From Candidatus Thiodictyon intracellulare (GTDB lineage: Bacteria; Pseudomonadota; Gammaproteobacteria; Chromatiales; Chromatiaceae), in NCBI GenBank assembly GCA_016292295.1, contig JADNEJ010000433.1, positions 1 through 6,134 of the forward strand: a stretch of DNA of 6,134 nucleotides, read 5' to 3'. Below are positions 1 to 6,032 of this stretch, in pieces. Every line of letters starts with the position of its first letter. Positions within the stretch are counted from its first letter, which is position 1. Both the position numbers and the translations under genes were made by a program. The notes beneath the pieces are model-generated. The model was given only the letters and a program-made list of their open reading frames with translations. It was not told the origin of the DNA and did no database searches.

Positions 1-221
1 CGCCGGACTGACCGCTCCGGCCCAGTGCCGCCCCCCACACCGCCACGCCAACGTCTCGACCACCAACGTCGGGGCACTGGGTCGCGGGCGAGCGCGGGCA
101 GGCAGGCTTCATCTCAGTTTGGTCCTGGAAGCCCGCCCGCACAGCGAACAGCGACAACGTTGGGCCTTCCCTTCACCAAGGACGCGGGGCTCCCACGCTA
201 CCGGAACCGCGCTCAGAATTC
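1..221. other. Non-coding or unassigned left edge
   Basis: No convincing gene. Open frames cross this stretch on both strands, as expected at high GC, but none gives recognisable protein. On the - strand an ATG at 112-110 opens a frame that runs off the left edge (about 37 codons, starting MKPACPRSP), with no clear ribosome binding site, so I do not call it. The stretch holds short inverted and direct repeats, annotated separately. It probably contains the upstream region of the broken gene starting near 222. Confidence 0.4.
21..81. repeat. Short inverted repeat with nested direct repeats
   Basis: CCCAGTGCC at 21-29 is exactly complementary to GGCACTGGG at 73-81, so the arms can form a 9-bp stem around a 43-nt loop. 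Inside the loop CCAACGTC occurs twice (48-55 and 63-70), and an inverted partial copy, ACGTTGG, lies further right at 157-163. There is no T-run beside the stem, so it is not a typical intrinsic terminator. The function is unknown and chance formation in GC-rich DNA is possible. Confidence 0.35.
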
Positions 222-495
222 ATGCAGCCTTGCCGGAAGGACACGAATAATGAACGCCAGGGTTTCGCGCCAGGCTTCCGCCTCAGCACGACCGGCGAGT
301 TGGCTGCCTCCCGGTACGCGGACGGTTCCCCGGCCACGATCCATATCCTGGACGGGCTGCCGGAAGACTCGGTCGCCACCCACGATGAGGCCGGGCGCGT
401 CACCAGCACAAGGCCGGGGCTAGTCAGCCAGCGGTTTCATCTGCAACGGATGCTTCTACACCCGCGAGGAGGCCGCTCGCGCCGCCGCCCATTAG
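222..495 (+). pseudogene. Small hypothetical protein gene, frameshifted by a 4-bp duplication
   Basis: I do not recognise the family. The first part reads from ATG 222 in a frame with strong third-position G/C preference and protein-like content (GFRLSTTGELAASRYADG, then HILDGLPEDS and DEAGRVTSTRPGLVS). At 426-432 the sequence is AGCCAGC, apparently a 4-bp tandem duplication. Beyond it, coding continues in the next frame as SGFICNGCFYTREEAARAAAH and ends at TAG 493-495. Removing 4 bp joins the halves as ...RPGLVSGFICNGCFYT..., about 89 residues. In the uncorrected frame the ORF runs on antisense through the neighbouring dehydrogenase gene, where its codons are only that gene's shadow. No signal peptide or membrane segment is seen. 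No ribosome binding site is visible before ATG 222, so the start is uncertain. The gene converges on the dehydrogenase and their stop codons overlap (492-495). An assembly error is the main alternative to true decay. Confidence 0.6.
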
Positions 496-1895
496 TCCGG
501 CAACGCCTTACCTGGATTGAGTATCCCAGCCGGGTCCAGGGCTTGTTTGATCGCGGCCATCACCGCCAGGGTTGGTGCATCGATCTCCCGATCCACGAAG
601 TCACGCTTCTCCAGTCCCACCCCGTGCTCCCCGGAGAGGGTCCCGTCGAGCCCCAGGGCCAGGGAGAAGACCGCATCCAGGCAGGCGTGGGCGCGCACCA
701 TCTCCGCCGAGTCGTCGCGGTTCATCAGCAGGTTGACATGGATGTTGCCGTTACCGGCATGGCCGAAGTTGACGATGCGGATGCCGGTCTCCCGCGACAG
801 GTGCGCGAGCCCATCAATGAACTCCGCCAGGCGTGAGACCGGCACCACCAGGTCCTCGTTGATCTTCTTGGGGGCCACCTGGCGCAACGCCGGCGACAGC
901 GCGCGGCGCGTGCGCCACAGTGCCTCAACCTCGGCCGCGTCGCGCGCGTGGCGGACTTCCAGCAGGCCCTCGTTGCGAGCGGCTGCGGCCAGGACCGCCG
1001 CCGCGTCCTCGATCCCAGCGTGGGCACCGTCCACCTCGATCATCAGCAGGGCGCCGGTCGCCGCCGGTACGTCAACCGCCGCGTAACCCCGCACCATGGC
1101 GATGGCGGCGGCGTCCATGAATTCCAGGGCACAGGGCGTGACCGGCTGGGCCATGAGTGCGGCGACCGCCGCCGCCGCACTCTGGATGTCCCGGTAGGCC
1201 GCGCGTAGCGTCCGGGTCGTCTCTGGGAGCGGGGTCAGCCTCAGGGTCGCTTGCGTGATCAGGGCAAGCGTCCCCTCCGTACCGATGATAAGCCGCGTCA
1301 GGTCATAACCCACCACCCCCTTGGTGGTCATGACCCCGGTACGGATCGGCTCCCCGCGCCCGGTAACGGCCGTGAGGCCCATGGTGTTTTCCCGCGGGGT
1401 GCCGTATTTGACCGCCCGGGGCCCGGCAGAGTTGTAGGCCAGGTTGCCGCCGATGGTGCAGACCGCGGCGCTGGTGGGGTCCGGTGGCCAGAACAGGCCC
1501 ACGGCGCCCACTGCCCGCTGGAGGTCGGCATTGACCACCCCGGGCTCGCAGATCGCCAGCCGGTCGCCGGGGGCGATGCGCAGGATGCGGTTCATGCGCT
1601 CGAAGGAGAGAACCACCCCGCCCCGGTCCGGTACCGTCGCCCCGGTGGTGCCGGTTCCCCGGCCGCGGGCGATCAGGGGCAGGCCTGCCGCAGCGCACAG
1701 GCGGACCAGGGCAGCGACCTGCCCGGTATCCGCGGCGAAGACAACCGCCTGCGGCAGGGCCTGACGGCGACTGTTGTCGTAGCCGTAGGGCCAGCAATCG
1801 GCCGGATCGGTGAGCAGTCGGTCCGGCCCGGCAATGGCGGCCAGGTCGGCGCACAGGCCGGGGCTCAAGTCAGACCTTGGGTTCCTGGTATTCAA
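492..1895 (-). CDS. GlcD-like FAD-binding 2-hydroxyacid dehydrogenase
   Basis: A 467-residue flavoprotein of the vanillyl-alcohol-oxidase/GlcD type. Members oxidise D-2-hydroxyacids such as D-lactate, glycolate or 2-hydroxyglutarate to 2-oxoacids and pass electrons to a carrier or the respiratory chain. The N-terminal FAD-binding domain (about 45-220) shows ARGRGTGTTGATVP at 77-90, PPDPTS at 137-142 and CTIGGNLAYNSAG at 146-158. The C-terminal FAD-oxidase domain (about 225-463) shows FGHAGNGNIHVN at 377-388, GTLSGEHGVGLEKR at 418-431 and the terminal LNPGK; the histidines in these motifs are the usual metal/substrate ligands. Length is near that of E. coli GlcD (about 500), without extra iron-sulfur domains. 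The start is TTG, inside the end of dolP (26-bp overlap), with AGGTGG at 1910-1905 nine bases upstream, so translation is probably coupled to dolP. The next in-frame ATG is at residue 101, too far in. No glcE or glcF partner lies in the window. The substrate cannot be decided from sequence alone. Confidence 0.92.
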   Translation of the reverse strand: MNTRNPRSDLSPGLCADLAAIAGPDRLLTDPADCWPYGYDNSRRQALPQAVVFAADTGQVAALVRLCAAAGLPLIARGRGTGTTGATVPDRGGVVLSFERMNRILRIAPGDRLAICEPGVVNADLQRAVGAVGLFWPPDPTSAAVCTIGGNLAYNSAGPRAVKYGTPRENTMGLTAVTGRGEPIRTGVMTTKGVVGYDLTRLIIGTEGTLALITQATLRLTPLPETTRTLRAAYRDIQSAAAAVAALMAQPVTPCALEFMDAAAIAMVRGYAAVDVPAATGALLMIEVDGAHAGIEDAAAVLAAAARNEGLLEVRHARDAAEVEALWRTRRALSPALRQVAPKKINEDLVVPVSRLAEFIDGLAHLSRETGIRIVNFGHAGNGNIHVNLLMNRDDSAEMVRAHACLDAVFSLALGLDGTLSGEHGVGLEKRDFVDREIDAPTLAVMAAIKQALDPAGILNPGKALPD

Positions 1896-2493
1896 AGAGC
1901 TTCACCACCTGCACGACGCCTGGTACGTAACGGACATGCGCCACGGCCGCATCCCCCTCCGCGACCGAGACCAGGCCCAGCAGGTAGACCACACCGTTCT
2001 CGGTGACCACCTTGACCCGGGTGGGGTCGAAGTTGAGGATCTCGACCTTGAAGAGTGCGAGCTTCGCCCGTGAGGTCAAGAGGACATCCTCGCTCTTGCG
2101 CGCGAGGTTGATATCCGGCCCAATGGTCACCTCATTGACCACCTTCCTCACCTTGGACAGCCGACGCACCACCCCGCCCGCCAGGGCCACCTCCGCCTCG
2201 GTGCGCACCTGACCGGTGAGGAGTGCCACAAGGTTGTAGCTGGTGACCGACACGCGCCCGCGCCCCTTGAGCCCGGGCTCGTCATCCAGCGCGGCCGTCG
2301 CGGCGAACTCGATCTGCTGGTCATCAATGAAGGCGGTCGAGTCGCGCCGGTCATGGACCGCCGCAGCGCCCACCGCCGCCCCACCGACCAGCAGCGGGAC
2401 GCAGCCGCCGAGCAAGGGGGCAGCCCCGACCAACAGGAGCGTCGCCATGGTTCGCAACGGTCGCCGTGGTCGCTCTGAAATGCGATCAGTCAA
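1870..2493 (-). CDS. dolP: DolP (YraP)-like outer-membrane lipoprotein with two BON domains
   Basis: DolP-type proteins are lipoproteins of the inner leaflet of the outer membrane that bind anionic phospholipid and support envelope integrity and BAM function. This one has a lipoprotein signal (hydrophobic MATLLLVGAAPLL, then GGC as lipidation site) and two BON domains, the first from about FIDDQQIEFAATAALDD to VVNEVTIGP and the second from about SRAKLALFKVEIL to VVQVVKLFEYQ. The start chosen is TTG at 2493, preceded by GGGAG at 2508-2504; it adds TDRISERPRRPLRT, giving the signal peptide a basic n-region (207 residues in all). ATG 2448 would give 192 residues, very close to E. coli DolP (191), but with no positive charge before the hydrophobic core. 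Stop is at 1872-1870. It lies downstream of broken yraN, with no diaA between them as in E. coli. The frame stays open upstream to 2796, but that part is antisense/off-frame to yraN and not DolP. Confidence 0.9.
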   Translation of the reverse strand: MTDRISERPRRPLRTMATLLLVGAAPLLGGCVPLLVGGAAVGAAAVHDRRDSTAFIDDQQIEFAATAALDDEPGLKGRGRVSVTSYNLVALLTGQVRTEAEVALAGGVVRRLSKVRKVVNEVTIGPDINLARKSEDVLLTSRAKLALFKVEILNFDPTRVKVVTENGVVYLLGLVSVAEGDAAVAHVRYVPGVVQVVKLFEYQEPKV

Positions 2494-2539
2494 GTCGTTT
2501 AGTCTCCCGAGAGTTTGAGGTGTGGCGTCTAATGGACGC

Positions 2540-2921
2540 TCAAAAGGCCGCGTCGAACGCATTCTTGAACCACTGGACCCGGTCTTGGGCACCGATCGCC
2601 ACCACATCGAAACGGCAGGCCAGCGGGCTTGGATGCACTTAGAAGCAATGTCCGGCGGCGGCACACAGACGCCGTTGCTTGTGATAGTCCACGCTCTGCT
2701 CGTGGCCGTCGAAGCGGGTCCCGGCGCGATAGCGGACCTCCACGAAGAGCAGGCTGTCAGCGTCCTGCATGATTGAGGTCTATCTCGCCGAAGCAACAGC
2801 GATGATTGCGCTTGATCAGGCGCAATCCATGGCCCCTGAGCCAGTCGGCGGCCAAACGCTCCTTGTCGGCAGCGACCGCGGTCGAGGTCGGCACGCCGCC
2901 TGGGCGCCTCGGGTCCTTCAC
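2540..2921 (-). pseudogene. yraN: YraN (UPF0102) endonuclease-like gene, broken by frameshift and stop
   Basis: YraN is a small protein with a PD-(D/E)XK nuclease-like fold and poorly known role, usually encoded just after lpoA. The start is GTG 2921, overlapping the lpoA stop by 4 nt. The first segment reads through AADKERLAADWLRGHGLRLIKRN to GEIDL, then shifts frame. Dropping one of the two T bases at 2773-2774 (A on the coding strand) restores LIMQDADSLLFVEVRYR, a typical YraN core with the acidic residues of GEIDL and VEV. The same frame then runs through YHKQRRLCAAAGHCF into TAA at 2641-2639, and continues as VHPSPLACRFDVVAIG and VQWFKNAFDAAF to TGA 2542-2540. The spacing around the TAA fits the family with one residue replaced, so it looks like a point nonsense mutation. 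Repaired length would be about 126 residues, normal for the family. As the sequence stands, only fragments can be made. The indel could be a read error; the TAA is harder to dismiss. Confidence 0.85.
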
Positions 2922-4198
2922 CCGCCCCTGGACACCGGCTCCGGCCGCGGGCGGCTGGGCTCGGGCTTGGCCATGGGCGTGACGGCCGCGGCTGCTTCGA
3001 CGGGCTTCGCCGGCGTGACCTTGGCCGGGGGCGCCGCCTTGGCCGTCGCGATGGTAGTCACCGGTTTGGGACCGCCCGCGGCGAACTGGGCCAGCGTCAG
3101 TTGGCGCTGGAACCGGCCTTGCGCGTCGATCGACAGGGTCCCAGTCTCACCCGAAAAGGTGGCGCCAGCGTTCTTCATCAGCGCCGCCAGCCGCGGAGTC
3201 AGCCGATAGGCATCGATCCCCATGGCAAAGAGCCGCAACCCAAGCGGGTTGGTCAACGCGGTACTCTTCTTGAGTTTGGCGCGGGCCAGCGGATCATCCG
3301 CTGTCCCCACCCCCAATACCCAGGGGGCATCGACAAAATAGAGCCCCGCTAGGGCCTTGTCACGCCCGGCGTCCGCCACCCCCGAATAGACCGCGGAGGT
3401 GGCGAGCACCGGGAGCGCGACCGCCCCGGCATGCACGGTGGGGTAGACCTGGAGCACCTGGTCCCCATCGGCCGCCAGGAACAGGAAGTCGGCCTGGCCC
3501 TTACCGAGCAGAGCGCGGATGTCCTTGGCCGGGTCCGCGGCGGCCGGGTCGAAACCGGCCTCCCCGACCAGGGTGCCGCCGAGCTTCTGCCACTGCCGGC
3601 GGAAAGCGTCGGCGCGCCTCTGGCCGGCCTCACCTTGGGGGGTGAGCATCAGGGCGCGGGTGAGCCCCTGGGCCTGCGCCTTGTTTGCCACTTCCACCGC
3701 CTCGGTCTCCGGGGCCAGGGCAAACTGGTAGAGGTTGCCCGAGGCCTTGCCGGGCTTGGTCGCCTGATTCAGGGCGAGTGTGGGCACCTTCAGTGCCGGA
3801 CCGTTCGCCAGGATGTCCACGGCGGGTTTCAGCAGCGGTCCGATCACCTGAGTCGCACCTCCGGTGGCGGCCTTCTTATAGGCGTCCGCGATCTGGTTCG
3901 GCTGGTCGCTCGCGATGAAGGTCAGGGTTGGCTTGGCGGCGGTATCGTCCGCGGCGTTGGCCGCCCGCAGGCCCTCGCGGACCGCGTTGGCTGCGTCGGC
4001 GACCGGACCCTTGACGGGCAGGATCACCGCTACCTTGTCGCCGCCGGCATAGCCGCCGCGCAGGCTCGGTGTCTGGCCCCAGGGGAAGCCGGCGCAGCCG
4101 CCCACCAGCAGGGTCGCACACAGGGCGCAGATAAGCGCCGACACGCAGCACCGTGCAAGCGCGGAATTTGGCAGGGCGGAGGCGCGGTCTTGGTGCAT
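2918..4198 (-). CDS. lpoA: LpoA-like lipoprotein (LppC family), short form
   Basis: LpoA is an outer-membrane lipoprotein that reaches through the periplasm to activate the peptidoglycan synthase PBP1A. This protein has a lipoprotein signal ending in LVGGC (lipidated Cys at residue 35), then from about residue 54 (DKVAVILPVKGP) to about 370 a periplasmic-binding-protein-like LppC domain, with conserved-looking stretches such as QVIGPLLKP, VPTLALNQ and YFVDAPW. The last roughly 50 residues are low complexity, rich in Ala, Pro and Lys. At 426 residues it is much shorter than E. coli LpoA (about 680): the N-terminal helical TPR-like domain is absent, the LppC domain beginning about 20 residues after the lipidated Cys. 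The start ATG gives a signal peptide with Arg at positions 5 and 16; a later GTG would leave no charge before the hydrophobic core. It leads the leftward operon, overlapping yraN by 4 nt. Its position beside rsmI and yraN supports the assignment. A full LpoA role without the N-terminal domain is inference. Confidence 0.88.
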   Translation of the reverse strand: MHQDRASALPNSALARCCVSALICALCATLLVGGCAGFPWGQTPSLRGGYAGGDKVAVILPVKGPVADAANAVREGLRAANAADDTAAKPTLTFIASDQPNQIADAYKKAATGGATQVIGPLLKPAVDILANGPALKVPTLALNQATKPGKASGNLYQFALAPETEAVEVANKAQAQGLTRALMLTPQGEAGQRRADAFRRQWQKLGGTLVGEAGFDPAAADPAKDIRALLGKGQADFLFLAADGDQVLQVYPTVHAGAVALPVLATSAVYSGVADAGRDKALAGLYFVDAPWVLGVGTADDPLARAKLKKSTALTNPLGLRLFAMGIDAYRLTPRLAALMKNAGATFSGETGTLSIDAQGRFQRQLTLAQFAAGGPKPVTTIATAKAAPPAKVTPAKPVEAAAAVTPMAKPEPSRPRPEPVSRGG

Positions 4199-5102
4199 GA
4201 TAGAGGTTCCGTTGCAGACGTCGGGGGACGGTCAGTTGGAAGAGAGACGCGGCGTACTATACGTGGTGGCAACACCCATCGGCAATCTTGGTGACCTGAG
4301 CGAGCGCGCCCGTAAGGTCCTGACGGACGTGGATCTGATCGCCGCCGAGGACACCCGTCAGACCCGGCACCTGCTCGAGCACTGCGCGATCAACACCCGG
4401 CTCACCGCTTACCACGACCACAACGAGGCCGGGGCTGCCGCCGGCCTGATCGAGACCCTGGAATCCGGGCGCAGCGTCGCCTTGGTCTCCGACGCCGGCA
4501 CCCCCCTGATCAGCGACCCTGGCTACGACCTGGTCGCCGCCGCCCGCGCCAAGGGACTGACCGTGGTTCCGATCCCCGGGGCCAACGCTGCCATCTGCGC
4601 CGTGTCCGCGGCGGGCCTGCCCAGCGACCGCTTTCTGTTCCTGGGTTTCCCGCCCCGCACCAGCGCCTCGCGGCGCGCCTGGATGCAGACCTTTGCGCGC
4701 GAGCCCGGTACCTTGGTGTTGTACGAGAGCGGCCGCCGGGCGGCCGCAACCCTCACCGACCTGGCAGTCGTACTCGGAGAGACCCGCCGCGCCGTGGCCG
4801 CACGCGAGCTCACCAAACGCTTCGAGAGCTTCCTGTTCGGCACCGCCCGCGAACTGGCCGGCCGCTTGGCGACGGATGACGAACAGCGCCTGGGCGAGTT
4901 GGTCATCCTGGTCGAGGGTTGGCAGGACCCGGGCGGCGCGGACCAGGCGGAACAAGAGCGCGTCCTGCGCATCCTCGCCGCCGAACTGCCGCTGCGTCAG
5001 GCGGCCGTGCTCACCGCCCGCTTGACCGGAGGGCGCAAGAACGACCTGTATCGGATGGGGCTCGCGCTGGGGCTGGGGGCGGGGCAGCAGCCCCCCCTCT
5101 GA
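4197..5102 (+). CDS. rsmI: 16S rRNA (cytidine-1402-2'-O)-methyltransferase RsmI
   Basis: RsmI (YraL) uses S-adenosylmethionine to methylate the 2'-OH of C1402 in 16S rRNA, tuning decoding at the ribosomal P site; it acts in the cytoplasm. The 301-residue product shows the family signatures in order: LYVVATPIGNLGDL at 21-34, AAEDTRQTRHLL at 49-60, AYHDHNE at 71-77, ALVSDAGTPLISDPGYDLV at 95-113, PGANAAICAVSAAGLPSDRF at 127-146, YESGRR at 176-181, ARELTKRFE at 202-210, GELVILVEG at 233-241 and the C-terminal LPLRQAAVL / GGRKNDLYRMGL. Length is close to E. coli RsmI (286). ATG 4197 gives a slightly long N-terminus without a well-placed ribosome binding site. TTG 4236, preceded by GGGGGACGG at 4223-4231, is a reasonable alternative and would remove 13 residues. 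The gene is divergent from lpoA and convergent with the decayed gene downstream. It appears intact. Confidence 0.95.
   Translation: MIEVPLQTSGDGQLEERRGVLYVVATPIGNLGDLSERARKVLTDVDLIAAEDTRQTRHLLEHCAINTRLTAYHDHNEAGAAAGLIETLESGRSVALVSDAGTPLISDPGYDLVAAARAKGLTVVPIPGANAAICAVSAAGLPSDRFLFLGFPPRTSASRRAWMQTFAREPGTLVLYESGRRAAATLTDLAVVLGETRRAVAARELTKRFESFLFGTARELAGRLATDDEQRLGELVILVEGWQDPGGADQAEQERVLRILAAELPLRQAAVLTARLTGGRKNDLYRMGLALGLGAGQQPPL
4256..4285 (-). promoter_or_regulatory. Candidate sigma-70 promoter for the lpoA operon, inside rsmI
   Basis: Read on the - strand: TTGCCG (4285-4280; 4 of 6 to TTGACA), an 18-bp spacer, then TATAGT (4261-4256; 5 of 6 to TATAAT). Transcription would begin near 4249, leaving a leader of about 50 nt before the lpoA ATG. 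Because the lpoA and rsmI start codons overlap, a promoter for lpoA has to lie inside rsmI, as this one does. It is a pattern match only. Confidence 0.35.
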
Positions 5103-5120
5103 TACTCCGGAGGCGTGTGA

Positions 5121-5134
5121 CGGCGTGCGCGCCG
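5121..5134. terminator. Small GC hairpin between convergent genes
   Basis: CGGCG (5121-5125) and CGCCG (5130-5134) form a perfect 5-bp stem with a TGCG loop, in the 33-nt gap between the rsmI stop and the stop of the decayed - strand gene. Neither side has a T-run, so intrinsic termination would be weak. The position between convergent genes is the main support. Confidence 0.22.
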
Positions 5135-5273
5135 ATCAACCGCAATTGAACAACACCGTGACCTGATAGGGCCCGGCCGCGGACTCGTCGGGTTCGCGCA
5201 GCAGTGTTTCCCGGCTGCAATGGACCTGATAGTTGTGATGCAGCAAGGCATCGAAATGCGCCGTCGCCTCGTC

Positions 5274-5281
5274 GTAAGAAG
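5274..5281. repeat. Left 8-bp target-site duplication (GTAAGAAG)
   Basis: Exact copy of 5484-5491, directly abutting the left end of the inserted element. In the host gene (- strand) it encodes the Ser-Tyr before DEATAHF. Confidence 0.85.
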
Positions 5282-5311
5282 CGGCGTTATGTAGCAGCTG
5301 CACATAGTTAT
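5282..5311 (+). repeat. Left terminal inverted repeat of the MITE-like element
   Basis: Thirty bases beginning CGGCGTTATGTAGCA, matching the inverted right end at 25 of 30 positions. The mismatches are one G/A near the tip, a block of three in the middle and one T/C near the inner edge. Confidence 0.85.
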
Positions 5312-5453
5312 CGAATCAATTTGTTACGCAGAATCTGGCGGCAACTCAGTGCGATGCGGGCGGGTGGGCGCCGGGATCTCCCAGATTTCGGTGAGAAACC
5401 CGGCTGCCGGGGCTGGCTCAGAATCGGAAAGTCGTAGCCAAGTCACTGAATAA

Positions 5454-5483
5454 ATAGCTATGTGCGTTTGCTACATAATGCCG
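5454..5483 (-). repeat. Right terminal inverted repeat of the MITE-like element
   Basis: Read inward from 5483 on the - strand it begins CGGCATTATGTAGCA. Being an inverted copy of the left end, it gives a similar translation (YVRLLHNA against YVQLLHNA) when read outward, which could be mistaken for a pair of related genes. Confidence 0.85.
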
Positions 5484-5491
5484 GTAAGAAG
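5484..5491. repeat. Right 8-bp target-site duplication (GTAAGAAG)
   Basis: Exact copy of 5274-5281, abutting the right end of the element. It encodes the Ser-Tyr of EWPSY in the upstream half of the interrupted gene. Confidence 0.85.
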
Positions 5492-6032
5492 GCCATTCGA
5501 CCACCACCGCGCATTGCGTCGTGCGGCAGTCGGTCGCGACGACCGAGAACCCGTTCTCCTAGCTGAGGCCACCAAGGTCGTCGATGAAGCTATCATTGGC
5601 CTTGGCCAACCATTTTTGGTCCACTGCCTCTCCCTGGAGACTGCGCTTCTTTTGCTCCCAGGAGGCAAGCTCGGAGACCCGTGCGTGCTCGACGTCCAGC
5701 GGGTCGGCACCGGCCTCGGGGTTCGCGGGAGCGGGTGCAGGTGCCGCGTGTTCGGTGCGTAGCGCGACGCTGATGCCTTCGACCTGCCTTTCCAGTCTGA
5801 CCACACGCGCAGCCGTGTCATCCGCCGCGATCGGTGCGGCTCGCGCGCGCGCGTGCTCCGCTGGATGAATGGCGATGACCTGCACCTGCATCGGCAGGGA
5901 CTGAGCTTGCCCTGTCTGTGCGACGGCCTCGGCAGGCCGGTCATGGGTATACCAGCTGAAGCCGCCGAGCAGGCCTTGATCATAAATCCGCCAAAGACAA
6001 AGCGTGTAAGTCGGTCATAAGCGTTGAATGGG

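Larger units (their letters stand above)
5282..5483. mobile_element. 202-bp MITE-like insertion with terminal inverted repeats
   Basis: The first 30 bp (5282-5311) and the reverse complement of the last 30 bp (5454-5483) match at 25 of 30 positions; both start CGGC, carry TTATGTAGCA, and end GCACATAG-TAT. An 8-bp direct repeat, GTAAGAAG, abuts both ends. Removing the element and one repeat copy fuses the flanking gene in frame through VVVEWPSYDEATAHF, direct evidence that it inserted there. Each end can also fold into a small hairpin (for example TATGTGC at 5459-5465 with GCTACATA at 5470-5477, one base bulged). The interior of about 140 bp is too short for a transposase; a + strand open frame crosses it and stops at TAG 5435-5437, but I cannot identify it as a transposase remnant. 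Movement would need a transposase supplied in trans. I cannot assign the ends to a named IS family. The insertion adds 210 bp, a multiple of three, but brings stops (5420-5418 and 5318-5316 on the - strand) into the host frame. Confidence 0.85.

Noticed and set aside
222..836. A single 204-residue + strand protein
   Set aside because: Beyond about 425 it is a shadow of the dehydrogenase gene; the true continuation is in the next frame and ends at 495.
1870..2796. A single 308-residue - strand protein
   Set aside because: Only the part from about 2493 down is DolP. The upstream 100 residues are an off-frame reading of yraN with no signal-peptide logic.
3431..4294. Long + strand open frame opposite lpoA
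   Set aside because: It is antisense to a recognisable lipoprotein gene and gives Gly/Arg/Val-rich sequence with no domain, typical of GC-rich shadows.
4257..4955. Long - strand open frame opposite rsmI
   Set aside because: Antisense to a fully conserved RsmI; no recognisable content.
5282..5520. Two related genes sharing YVQLLHNA / YVRLLHNA
   Set aside because: The likeness comes from the terminal inverted repeats of the inserted element read in opposite directions; flanking residues are unrelated.
5471..5983. A 170-residue - strand protein starting MIKAC
   Set aside because: Only its first few residues belong to the real gene. After the missing C near 5973 the coherent protein is in another frame.
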